A DNA stretch of 64,000 nt, from assembly GCA_902525035.1 (NCBI GenBank), contig CABZFN010000004.1, forward strand, positions 1 through 64,000, written 5' to 3'. This document shows, in pieces, positions 1 to 8,502 of the stretch (its first letter is position 1; the number at the start of each line of letters is the position of its first letter). This DNA comes from an uncultured Alphaproteobacteria bacterium. GTDB taxonomy: Bacteria; Pseudomonadota; Alphaproteobacteria; HIMB59; GCA-002718135. A program made the position numbers and the translations under genes. The notes beneath the pieces were generated by a model. That model searched no databases and had not been told where the DNA came from. It worked only from the letters and a program-made list of their open reading frames with translations.

Positions 1-2094
1 ATTAATATAACCTTTTAAAACATTATTATTTGCCTCAAAACACATTTCATATTTTTCAAACGGATTAAATGTAAAATCTACTTCTTTAAGAGTTTTTAAA
101 CTATATTCCATTTTATTTATTTGCAATTTATTTGCAGATGTTATTTCTAATGAATAATATCTTTTAAGACCCTGAGATCTGATAATTAATCCTCCAGAAG
201 AAGCTAATCGAAACATTATTATTGATTTAACTGAATAATTTTTCCATTCAGAAGAGCCTGTAAAAATATGACCTCTAGAAGCATTTTTTATTAACCCAAA
301 AGAATTTCCTCGATTAGAATGCCATTTGTCAACATCATTTACCCATGCTAGTTTCCAAAGCTGGCCATAGTATTTATCTTCATCAGGAATATAAATACCA
401 TTTGTTAAAGATTTAATATCATGACTGATAGCATGTGATTGATTCTCTTTAATGTGTTCAGGTCTTTTAAATGACATTTTAGGTATTCCAACAATATCAA
501 GATAATTCATTAAAACTTTGCCAGATACTTTTTCATCAGAAGATATAGAGCATCCGATCTGAGAAATAGGGTTAGAAAATGTATGTGGAACTTTCCATTC
601 AATTGTTTTACTTTCATCGTATGAGAAGACATACTCTTCTGAATTTATTTTATATAACTTATCCCCTTCACCATAATATTTAATAAATAAATTAACTTTT
701 ATATTATTTTCACTTTTAGATATGATTTCAGTTTCAATATTTTGGCCAGAATAAATAATTGGACATCCAACGAAACTGTAGACCATAAGCATCATTTCTT
801 GTTGTTCATTTAATGTTGTATATTCTTCTGGAAAAAAAGTATTTACATATATCTCGCTGTTAATTCCTTTTGTAAGATTTTTATAGTTTATCTCCAACGC
901 CCTACTTCCTAAATCAGATTCAAATTCAATATTGTTTAGAAATGTATTCTTATTATTATCATTTGATTTATCAACTACCCATCCCTGAGTAGAAGTTTCC
1001 ATTTCAAAATTATATCTTGCATCATTTTTGATTATTTTACTTTCAAGCCCATCTAACTTTCTTCTTATGTTAATGATATTTTGGCTTTCTCTTAGAGCAT
1101 CAGTAATAGTATCTGAACCGCGAGCTGATGTTATATATAATGTATCATTTACAGGTGTAATAAAGTCAGGACCCTTTTGAATTCCTTCTATGCCATTCTT
1201 GATACCCATATAACAACCAACATTTCCTGAGTTACAATCTGTATCCCATCCAGCTGTATTAACTATCATTAAGGTCTTCTGAAAATCATCATCTCCAAAT
1301 AATAGAGCTAAAATAATCAAAGCATGGTTTGGAATAATATGACAGAAACCTTGATATTTATCATATCCATAATTTTCCTCAATTTTAGACCTTGCTTGCT
1401 CCCAATCTAAATTACCAGAACTCCAATCCTGAATATCTGAAATTAATTTATATATAATAGAATCATTAGGAATATATTTTTTACAATGTTCTATTATTTT
1501 CTTTGTATCATTCTCAATAAATGCCATCGCTTCCATAGATGCAACCATTTGCGCACCATAAACAGACTCACCATCATGACTAACACTTCCTGCTCTTTTT
1601 GCCAAATCAGCTGCAAAATCAGGATCACCAGCGGCAATCATGCCCCATCCATCAATAAAAATTTGAGCACCTATCTGTTCAGCTATAATTTTGCCATTTC
1701 TTTTAATTGATCCACTTTCAGGTGCCTCAATACCTTCTTTTAGATTTAAATAAGCGCTTTCTTCCGTCAGTAATCCTTTTCCGGCCCATGCTAAAACAGC
1801 TTGATTTTCTAAACAATAATTTAACCAAGTATCACCAATTTGCTTTGAAGTAATGTTTTTGTCAAAATTAAAATCTTTAAAAGCTTTAATGAAAGTAAAA
1901 GTACCATTTAGGTCATCATCTGTTACGTGCATTGGTACATTTAATTTATCATTCACATAATAATAAATAGGACCTAGTTCTTTCATTATTTTATCGTATG
2001 GCCAACCCTCAAAAGGTCTTCCTAAATATACTCCAATAATTTTTCCTAAGACGCCTGCGTAAACTTTATTTTCAAATCTATGATCTAATTTCAT
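1..2094 (-). CDS. ADP-ribosylglycohydrolase-fold protein with C-terminal jelly-roll, 3' end cut by window
   Basis: The frame is open from an ATG at 2094 to base 1 (698 codons) with no stop, so the gene continues outside the window. Its translation aligns along the whole length with the neighbour at 2107-4272, including the N-terminal TDDD acidic cluster and the GWDTDCNSGNVG motif typical of the ADP-ribosylglycohydrolase (ARH/DraG) fold. By that alignment about 35 residues are missing. It starts 12 nt after the stop of the upstream paralogue, as the last visible gene of a sugar-importer operon. There is no signal peptide, so it is probably cytoplasmic. The substrate is unknown; an N-glycosidic sugar derivative is an inference from the fold and the transporter context. 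Confidence 0.85.
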   Translation of the reverse strand, partial: MKLDHRFENKVYAGVLGKIIGVYLGRPFEGWPYDKIMKELGPIYYYVNDKLNVPMHVTDDDLNGTFTFIKAFKDFNFDKNITSKQIGDTWLNYCLENQAVLAWAGKGLLTEESAYLNLKEGIEAPESGSIKRNGKIIAEQIGAQIFIDGWGMIAAGDPDFAADLAKRAGSVSHDGESVYGAQMVASMEAMAFIENDTKKIIEHCKKYIPNDSIIYKLISDIQDWSSGNLDWEQARSKIEENYGYDKYQGFCHIIPNHALIILALLFGDDDFQKTLMIVNTAGWDTDCNSGNVGCYMGIKNGIEGIQKGPDFITPVNDTLYITSARGSDTITDALRESQNIINIRRKLDGLESKIIKNDARYNFEMETSTQGWVVDKSNDNNKNTFLNNIEFESDLGSRALEINYKNLTKGINSEIYVNTFFPEEYTTLNEQQEMMLMVYSFVGCPIIYSGQNIETEIISKSENNIKVNLFIKYYGEGDKLYKINSEEYVFSYDESKTIEWKVPHTFSNPISQIGCSISSDEKVSGKVLMNYLDIVGIPKMSFKRPEHIKENQSHAISHDIKSLTNGIYIPDEDKYYGQLWKLAWVNDVDKWHSNRGNSFGLIKNASRGHIFTGSSEWKNYSVKSIIMFRLASSGGLIIRSQGLKRYYSLEITSANKLQINKMEYSLKTLKEVDFTFNPFEKYEMCFEANNNVLKGYIN

Positions 2095-2106
2095 TTTTTA
2101 TCAATC

Positions 2107-4272
2107 TTATTCTATACTAATTGAGTTAGATGATAATGTTCCGTCTTGAGCAATAAAACCAATCATCCCTGATTCAAATGAATTATCTTTATCTTGTGTC
2201 TCAATTAAAAGTTTTCCATCTACATAACCTGATAATTTATTTCCATTAACTATAAATCGTAATTCATAATCTTTATAAAATTCAAAATTAAAATCTACTT
2301 CTTTTAACGTTTCGAGTTCATAAAACATTTTATTTATTTGTAATTTATTTTTTGAAGTTAATTCTAAAGAATAATACCTTTTTACACCTTGAGATCTTAT
2401 CACTAATCCTCCAGCTGATGCTAAAGGAAAATTCACTTTAGAAGAAACAGAATAATCCTTCCAAGAAGATGAACCCTGTAAAATATGCCCTCTTCCAACA
2501 CCGTTAATTATTTTAAAAGACTCCATCCATCTATATTGCCACTTATCAATATCGTTAACCCAAGCTCTTTTCCATAATTGGCCATAAAATTCTTGATTGA
2601 AAAAATATCCATTTTTTGTAGCATTTTCTATATGATCAGGTCTTTTGAAGATTGTTTTCGGTGTACCTTCAATATCAAGATAATTTATTAAAAGTTTTCC
2701 TGAAGTATTTGTATCTGAAGAAATTACAAACCCAATTTGTCCAATTGGATTAGAAAATGTATCTGGAACAGTCCACTCAATAGATTTTACCTCATTATTT
2801 AAAAGTTCATATTCCTCTGTATCTATTTGTTGTAATTTATCCTCTTCTCCCCAATATTTTATAAATAAAGTAACTTTAATATTATTTTTACTTTTAGAAA
2901 TTATTTCCGTTTTAATTTTTTGACCGGTATAAACTATTGGACATCCAACAAAATCATAGTGAAAAAATTTCTGCCTCTGAGCACCTTTTAATTCAGTAAA
3001 CCAATCTGGGAAAAAAGTATCTACATACACAACACTTGAATGACCAATTGATAAATTAGAAAAGTCAATTTCTAGAGCTCTTTGACCAATTTTTGACTCA
3101 TAAGCAACATTTGCAATTCTAGTATTAAGATTGTTATCATTTGACTTATTAACCTTCCAAGCTTGAGTTGAGTCAGGCATTTCAAAATTGTATCTTGCAT
3201 TATCTTTTATTAAATTATTTTCCAAACCGTTAATCCGTCTTGTAATATTTACAATATTTTGACTTTCTCTAAGAGCATCAGTCATTGTTTCCGCTCCATT
3301 ACTAGTTGGAAGATAAATAGTATCATTAACAGGAGTAATATAATCAGGACCATCTTTCATACTTTCAAGTCCATTTTTAATTCCAAGAAAACATCCTACA
3401 TTTCCTGAATTACAATCTGTATCCCATCCTGAAGTGTTAACAATCATTAAAGATTTTTGAAAATTATCATCGCCAAATAGTAATGCTAAAATAATTAATG
3501 CGTGATTTGGTACAATATGAACACCGCCTATAAATTTTTCATAACCATAGATATTATCTATTTTTTCTCTTGCTTGCTCCCAATCTAAATTTCCTGATCT
3601 CCAATCTTGAATGTCAGATATAAGTTTAAAAATTGTTGAATCTTTTGGAATATATCTTTTGCAATACTCAATAATTTTTTTTGTATCCTTTTCTATAAAA
3701 GCCATAGCCTCCATTGCAGCAACAACTTGAGCTGCATATACTGACTCACCATCGTGGCTAACACTCCCTGCTTTTTTAGCAAAATCGGCTGCTTGATCTG
3801 GATCTCCTGGTGAAACTAAACCCCAACCATCAATAAAGATCTGAGCACCTATTTGTTCGGCAACAATTTTACCATTTGTTTTAATAGATCCACTATCAGG
3901 AGCATGAATACCCTGTTTTAAATTTTGATAAGCAGTATCTTCTGATGACGTACCTTTACCACCCCACCATAAAACGGCCTGGTTTTCTAAACAATAATTT
4001 AACCATGTTTGACCAATTTGCTTGGAAGAAATATTTTTATCAAAATTAAAATCTTTTAAGGCGTTTATAAATCTAAATGTTCCAGTTAAATCATCATCTG
4101 TGATTTGTATAGGCATATTTAATTTATCATTTACATAATAATTAATTGGCCCTAATTCCTTTATAATTCTATCATACCACCAGCCCTCAAAAGGTCTGCC
4201 AAGATAGACACCTATGATTTTACCTAAAACTCCTGAATAGACTTTCTCCTGATATTCTTTGTTAAGTTCCAT
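2107..4272 (-). CDS. ADP-ribosylglycohydrolase-fold protein with C-terminal jelly-roll domain
   Basis: A 721-residue protein. The N-terminal half carries the ARH/DraG metal-site signatures: the acidic run TDDDLTGTF (about 58-66) and GWDTDCNSGNVG (about 282-293). These residues normally hold two Mg ions that cleave N-glycosidic ADP-ribose bonds. Residues from about 565 to the end look like a concanavalin/LamG-like beta-sandwich as found in 3-keto-disaccharide hydrolase (DUF1080-type) proteins. Classical ARH enzymes are about 300-350 residues, so this is a much larger architecture. A GGGAGGA ribosome site precedes the ATG. It lies 15 nt downstream of a MalG-type permease, which points to processing of an imported glycoside rather than protein de-ADP-ribosylation. 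That role is inferred. Confidence 0.85.
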   Translation of the reverse strand: MELNKEYQEKVYSGVLGKIIGVYLGRPFEGWWYDRIIKELGPINYYVNDKLNMPIQITDDDLTGTFRFINALKDFNFDKNISSKQIGQTWLNYCLENQAVLWWGGKGTSSEDTAYQNLKQGIHAPDSGSIKTNGKIVAEQIGAQIFIDGWGLVSPGDPDQAADFAKKAGSVSHDGESVYAAQVVAAMEAMAFIEKDTKKIIEYCKRYIPKDSTIFKLISDIQDWRSGNLDWEQAREKIDNIYGYEKFIGGVHIVPNHALIILALLFGDDNFQKSLMIVNTSGWDTDCNSGNVGCFLGIKNGLESMKDGPDYITPVNDTIYLPTSNGAETMTDALRESQNIVNITRRINGLENNLIKDNARYNFEMPDSTQAWKVNKSNDNNLNTRIANVAYESKIGQRALEIDFSNLSIGHSSVVYVDTFFPDWFTELKGAQRQKFFHYDFVGCPIVYTGQKIKTEIISKSKNNIKVTLFIKYWGEEDKLQQIDTEEYELLNNEVKSIEWTVPDTFSNPIGQIGFVISSDTNTSGKLLINYLDIEGTPKTIFKRPDHIENATKNGYFFNQEFYGQLWKRAWVNDIDKWQYRWMESFKIINGVGRGHILQGSSSWKDYSVSSKVNFPLASAGGLVIRSQGVKRYYSLELTSKNKLQINKMFYELETLKEVDFNFEFYKDYELRFIVNGNKLSGYVDGKLLIETQDKDNSFESGMIGFIAQDGTLSSNSISIE

Positions 4273-4287
4273 CTTCCTCCCATTGAA

Positions 4288-5130
4288 CTAACCTTTTGTT
4301 GCTCCACTGGTTAAACCAGCAATGAAACGTCTTTGAAAAAACATAAATAAAATAGCAATTGGTGCAGCCATTAAAATGGAAGCTGCGCTTACCAATCCAT
4401 AATCATTTGCAAATCTACTTTGAAATGTAAATAAAATTGAGGAAATGGGTTTGTATTCATCAGTAATAATAAAAGTAATAGCAAATAAAAACTCATTCCA
4501 AACTGTTAATGATACAATAAGTGCAGTTGTTAAAAAAACTGGCCAAGAAAGAGGTAGGGCGACCCTTGTAAACAATTGCATCACGGAAGCCCCATCTAGT
4601 TTAGCAGCTTCAAAAAGTTCTGTAGGTAGTTGCAACATATATGATCGAATTAAAAAAGTTGCGAATGGAGCATTTAAAGCGCTATAAATTATAATTAAAC
4701 CAATCCTTGTATCTAGGAGGTATAAGGTTTTCCACATTAAAAATAATGGTAAAATAAATAATTGAGCAGGAATACTTATTCCAACTAAAAGATATAAACC
4801 AACAACAATTGTTTGAATACCTTTTGGATTTAAAACTGCCAAACTGAAAGCAGCTAGACCTGAAACAGTCAAATTTAATATTAAAGTTCCAATAACTAAG
4901 GTGAGTGAATTTGTAAAAATTTGAGTATAATTTCCATTAACCCATGCATCATAATAATTCATTAATCTTATTTCATTTGGAAAACCCAAAGGATTTGCTC
5001 CAAATTCAGAAGATGGTTTTATAGAATTAAAAGCTAAAACTAGTAATGGTAAAATAATTGTTAAAGCCATAAAAATCAAAATAGCGTGATTTATATAGCT
5101 CGATCTTTGTCTAAATCTTGCAGTCGCCAT
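4288..5130 (-). CDS. Carbohydrate ABC transporter permease, MalG type
   Basis: A 280-residue inner-membrane protein with about six hydrophobic segments. It has the cytoplasmic EAA loop of CUT1 permeases (EAAKLDGASVMQLFTRVALP), which docks on the ATPase, and the usual MalG ending (RRFIAGLTSGATKG). It pairs with the MalF-type gene 8 nt upstream and with the binding protein at 6071-7396. No ATPase gene is in this operon, so the energising subunit must come from elsewhere; the MalK-type gene near 48.2 kb is one candidate. The sugar cannot be read from the sequence. Confidence 0.95.
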   Translation of the reverse strand: MATARFRQRSSYINHAILIFMALTIILPLLVLAFNSIKPSSEFGANPLGFPNEIRLMNYYDAWVNGNYTQIFTNSLTLVIGTLILNLTVSGLAAFSLAVLNPKGIQTIVVGLYLLVGISIPAQLFILPLFLMWKTLYLLDTRIGLIIIYSALNAPFATFLIRSYMLQLPTELFEAAKLDGASVMQLFTRVALPLSWPVFLTTALIVSLTVWNEFLFAITFIITDEYKPISSILFTFQSRFANDYGLVSAASILMAAPIAILFMFFQRRFIAGLTSGATKG

Positions 5131-5138
5131 TTATAATT

Positions 5139-6017
5139 TTATACCTCCCAACCCATCCGCCTTAAAATTGCAAAGAAACCTACTATAATGCCAACATAGA
5201 AGAACATCATAACACCTATAGTAGATGCGTAACCAACATTCATTCGTTGAAAGGCTTGCGAGTACAAATGGTTTGCTACAACTTCTGAGCTGTATGCTGG
5301 CCCACCCATTGTTAAAATATATACATAGTCAAATGTAGGGACAGACCAGATAATTATAATTATTAAAGATAAAACAAAAATTGGTCGTATCATTGGTAAA
5401 GTAATATATCTAAATTTTTGAAATTTTGTTGCTCCTTCAATATCTGCTGCTTCGTAGAGAGAGTCATCAACTTGATACATTCCAGTTAAATAAATAATAA
5501 CTAAGAAGCCCCAGAAATGCCACATATCTACCCAGGCAACAGCGTATAAGGCAGTCTCCTTCATAGCAAAAGGTGACTTAGCAAGAAAATCAATACCTTG
5601 ATTTTCAAACCAACCCCCTAAACCATGTCTTGGATGGAATATGTATCTCCAAATCAAACAGTTAACGATACTAGCTAGAATGTATGGAAAAAAATATACT
5701 AGCCTATAAAAAAGTTGTCCTCTTTTTATTCCAGTTAAAAGATATGCTATAACAAGTGCTACGATTACTGGTATTGTCAAGAACATTACTGTCCAAATTA
5801 TATTGTGTTTAACTGCTTTCTTGAAAACACGATCTCTAAATAATTCTTGAAAGTTTTCTAATCCAACATAATTTATTCTGCCAAATCCATTCCAGTCGGT
5901 TAAACATAACAATAAACTAAGTATCGATGGAAATGCTACAACGAAGAAATGAATAAATATAACTGGAAATAAAAAGTACCAGGAAATTGCATTTATACTT
6001 GTTAAAAATTTTGGCAT
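5139..6017 (-). CDS. Carbohydrate ABC transporter permease, MalF type
   Basis: A 292-residue membrane protein of the binding-protein-dependent transport inner-membrane family. It has six predicted membrane spans and an EAA loop (YEAADIEGATKFQKFRYITL). It is the first permease of the importer operon running 7396 to 4288 on the minus strand. It is separated from the binding-protein gene by a strong palindromic hairpin and from the MalG-type partner by 8 nt. The family and subunit role are clear; the substrate is not. Confidence 0.95.
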   Translation of the reverse strand: MPKFLTSINAISWYFLFPVIFIHFFVVAFPSILSLLLCLTDWNGFGRINYVGLENFQELFRDRVFKKAVKHNIIWTVMFLTIPVIVALVIAYLLTGIKRGQLFYRLVYFFPYILASIVNCLIWRYIFHPRHGLGGWFENQGIDFLAKSPFAMKETALYAVAWVDMWHFWGFLVIIYLTGMYQVDDSLYEAADIEGATKFQKFRYITLPMIRPIFVLSLIIIIIWSVPTFDYVYILTMGGPAYSSEVVANHLYSQAFQRMNVGYASTIGVMMFFYVGIIVGFFAILRRMGWEV

Positions 6018-6032
6018 AATTTTATTATTTTC

Positions 6033-6058
6033 AATAAGGGGAAATATTTCCCCTTATT
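6033..6058 (-). other. Perfect 26-nt palindromic stem-loop between binding-protein and permease genes
   Basis: A perfect inverted repeat: the arm AATAAGGGGAAAT (6033-6045) is followed at once by its reverse complement. It lies 12 nt after the binding-protein stop and just before the MalF-type gene. No T-tract follows on the minus strand, so it looks more like an mRNA-stabilising or processing hairpin than a terminator. Such hairpins commonly raise binding-protein levels relative to permeases. Confidence 0.75.
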
Positions 6059-6070
6059 TAAATTTTTAAA

Positions 6071-7396
6071 TTATCTTTTTCCAACTGGAACTAGTGCATC
6101 GTCTGCACGTGCTTGGTCCCAAAGTCTTTGAGATTCTTCCATAAATTCAAGTGGAGTAATATCTCCAGCCCAAACCACTTCCATATCCTTCCAAATATGA
6201 ACACCAGGATCATTTGGATAGAATGTCCATGTTGTGTATCCATAGTTTCCAGAATCAGAAGCTTCTGCGAATTCAGTCAAGAATCTTTTTTGTCTTGGAT
6301 CAATATTAGGATCAAAGTCAGCATCAGTATATTTTAGTGGCAACAACCAAGCGCCATAACCTAAGCTACCAGTAACCTTAAGAGCTCTTGCTTTATCAGA
6401 AAGAATCCAATCAATTACTTTTGCAGCTCCATCAGCATTTTTAGATGATGAATTAATTGACATTGTTCCACCTGTTGCAAGTTGGTAATTAGGAGCACTT
6501 CCTGCCTGTGAATTCAGAATTGGTAAAGGATTCCAATCCCAATCATCAGAAGATTCTCCAAAATTCGTTGCCGTTACATTGAAACCCCAAGTTCCGATCA
6601 TGAGCATTGCAGAACCTCTCGTAGCAAACTCGTTATTAAAATCATCCCAATCTAAAGAATAATATGTCTCTAAATTGCCAGACCAATAACCTTCATCTAC
6701 CATATGTTTTCTTAAAAGTTCAATTGCTTCTACAAACTCTGGATCAGTCCACTTTTTTTCACCAATTAATGCTTTATAGACATTTTCTGGTCCAGCATAA
6801 GTGTTGAAATAGTTGCCTACTAAATGTTCGTGAGTTGGCTGCCATCCAGCAGAACCATACGCATAAACATTCATTCCCTTAGCTTTGATTTTAGCAGCTA
6901 AAGATTCAACTTCTTCTAAAGTATTTGGAGTGCTCCATCCATTTTCTTCAAACAAAGTTTTATTATAAAAATAAATCATTGTTTCATAGTTTTTTGGAAT
7001 TGAATATAATTCACCATCAAATACTCCTGAGTTGTAAGCCCAACCTAGAAGTTTATCTTGCCAACCATATTGATCAGCATACTCTTGCATAGATTTAACA
7101 AGACCTGCATCTTGGTAAATTTTTATGTAAGAAGCACCAGGTGTATCAAACATGTCCGGTCCACTTCCAGATAAAAGAGCTGGTCTGATAGTATCATTGA
7201 TGTCTTCTTTGAATACACATTCTAATTCTACTTCATCTTGTTCAGCATTAAAAGCATCACACATCATTTCTTGAACTGTAGGGTCAGTATCTGCACTACT
7301 TTCCATCCACCAAACTACTTTAGTGGCAGCAAATGTTGAAGTTGCGAAAAAAGCTGTAAGAATAAAAGTTAAAAAAATATTTAAAATTTTATTCAT
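6071..7396 (-). CDS. Periplasmic sugar-binding protein of CUT1 ABC importer
   Basis: An extracellular solute-binding protein of family 1, about 441 residues, with an N-terminal signal peptide (MNKILNIFLTFILTAFF, cleavage near TFAA). It captures sugar in the periplasm for the permeases downstream. The frame is open further upstream to an ATG at 7408, but the GGAGG ribosome site lies inside those four codons. The start at 7396 gives a spacing of 5 nt and a clean signal peptide, so it is preferred. It is the first gene of the transporter plus ARH-like operon. The ligand is unknown. Confidence 0.93.
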   Translation of the reverse strand: MNKILNIFLTFILTAFFATSTFAATKVVWWMESSADTDPTVQEMMCDAFNAEQDEVELECVFKEDINDTIRPALLSGSGPDMFDTPGASYIKIYQDAGLVKSMQEYADQYGWQDKLLGWAYNSGVFDGELYSIPKNYETMIYFYNKTLFEENGWSTPNTLEEVESLAAKIKAKGMNVYAYGSAGWQPTHEHLVGNYFNTYAGPENVYKALIGEKKWTDPEFVEAIELLRKHMVDEGYWSGNLETYYSLDWDDFNNEFATRGSAMLMIGTWGFNVTATNFGESSDDWDWNPLPILNSQAGSAPNYQLATGGTMSINSSSKNADGAAKVIDWILSDKARALKVTGSLGYGAWLLPLKYTDADFDPNIDPRQKRFLTEFAEASDSGNYGYTTWTFYPNDPGVHIWKDMEVVWAGDITPLEFMEESQRLWDQARADDALVPVGKR

Positions 7397-7419
7397 CATT
7401 TCCTCCATTTAATATGAAA

Positions 7420-7447
7420 TTTATACTATAAATATGAATCCTGTAAA
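7420..7447 (-). promoter_or_regulatory. Candidate promoter for the binding-protein operon
   Basis: On the minus strand TTTACA (7447-7442) and TATAAA (7425-7420) are separated by 16 nt, about 25 nt before the binding-protein ribosome site. In DNA this AT-rich such matches arise easily by chance, so this is a weak prediction. Confidence 0.35.
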
Positions 7448-7529
7448 TCTATTTATGCAAGATTTTGATCCAAAAAATAAAGGAAAAAGCTAAATTGCGA
7501 CAAAAAATTAATCTAAAGCATAAAAATCA

Positions 7530-7610
7530 TTTGATCCCTAATTAAACTTAAAAAATAGTTAAAAGAAAAATAAAAAATAACTATTAAAAAAATCGCTATT
7601 AGGGACCAAA
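7530..7610. promoter_or_regulatory. Operator-like inverted repeats in the divergent intergenic region
   Basis: The 310-nt gap between 7397 and 7706 separates the importer operon from the divergent aldolase. TTTGATCCCTAAT (7530-7542) is the reverse complement, with one mismatch, of ATTAGGGACCAAA (7598-7610). The two centres are about 68 nt apart. A third related element, TTTTG-ATC-CAAAA, lies at 7463-7475. These relatively GC-rich dyads in an otherwise A/T-only spacer suggest binding sites for a regulator controlling both directions. No regulator gene is nearby. I see nothing else in the gap. Confidence 0.4.
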
Positions 7611-7706
7611 TTATGAATTTTATCATTTTATAGTTTTTATAAATTAAATAATGTTTAAGGATAATTATAATATAATATAAAAAATTATTAAATTCTAATC
7701 ATAATT

Positions 7707-8495
7707 ATGAAAAATAAGTTATTTGATATTTGGAAACAAGATAAAGCAACTATCAATGCATGGCTTTCAATACCTAATTCGTTTACTGCTGAGGCATTTG
7801 GAAAAATGGGTTGGGATTCAGTAACTATTGATATGCAACATGGTCAGAATGATTATTCAAGTTCAATTGCGATGATTCAAGGATTATCAAATAGTGATAC
7901 AGTTCCCATGACAAGAGTACCATGGAACGAGCCAGGTATTATTATGAAAATGTTAGATTTAGGTATCCAAGGAATTATTGCACCAATGATTAATACAAAA
8001 GAAGACTGTGAAAAGTTTGTTTCATATTGTTATTATCCTCCAATGGGTCAAAGAAGTTTTGGTCCTATGAGAGCTCAAGTGGTTTATGGATCAGATTACT
8101 ATCAACACGCTAATGAAAATATCGTAAGTTTAGCAATGATAGAAACGAAACAAGCTGTGGAGAATTTAGATGCTATTCTTTCAGTACCAAATTTAACTGG
8201 AATTTATATAGGTCCTGCAGATATGAGTTCTTCTTATGGGCTACCACCTAAATTTGATGTTCGTGAAGATCCGGTATTTTCAAATATTAAAATGATTGCA
8301 AAAAAAGCAAAAGAAAAAGGAAAGATTGCTGGTATTCATAATGGATCAGTTAAGTATATGAAAGAAATGATGGAATATGGTTTTCAATTTACCACTTTAC
8401 TTTCCGATTTTAGAATGATGACATCTCATGCTGAAAGTTTATTAAAAGAATTGAAAGATGAAGATACTAAATCTGATAATACTAGCGCATATTAA
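7707..8495 (+). CDS. HpcH/HpaI family aldolase
   Basis: A 262-residue class II pyruvate-type aldolase of the HpcH/HpaI/RhmA/YfaU family, about normal length. Expected active-site features are visible: the base H45 in IDMQHGQ, R70 in TRVPWNE, and the metal ligands E146 (MIETKQA) and D172 (IGPADMSSSYG). Relatives cleave 4-hydroxy-2-oxoacids or 2-keto-3-deoxy sugar acids to pyruvate plus an aldehyde. It diverges from the CUT1 importer and ARH-like operon, so the aldolase may act on a keto-deoxy acid made from the imported sugar. That link is inferred from position only. Confidence 0.9.
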   Translation: MKNKLFDIWKQDKATINAWLSIPNSFTAEAFGKMGWDSVTIDMQHGQNDYSSSIAMIQGLSNSDTVPMTRVPWNEPGIIMKMLDLGIQGIIAPMINTKEDCEKFVSYCYYPPMGQRSFGPMRAQVVYGSDYYQHANENIVSLAMIETKQAVENLDAILSVPNLTGIYIGPADMSSSYGLPPKFDVREDPVFSNIKMIAKKAKEKGKIAGIHNGSVKYMKEMMEYGFQFTTLLSDFRMMTSHAESLLKELKDEDTKSDNTSAY

Positions 8496-8502
8496 TAGTC
8501 GA

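Noticed and set aside
1486-1710. Open frames antisense to real genes, such as the one at 1486-1710
   Set aside because: They have no family resemblance and no ribosome sites, and they lie opposite well-supported genes; AT-rich coding DNA generates them.
7397-7408. Upstream ATG of the binding-protein gene at 7408
   Set aside because: These codons contain the Shine-Dalgarno sequence itself; the start at 7396 gives proper spacing and a normal signal peptide.
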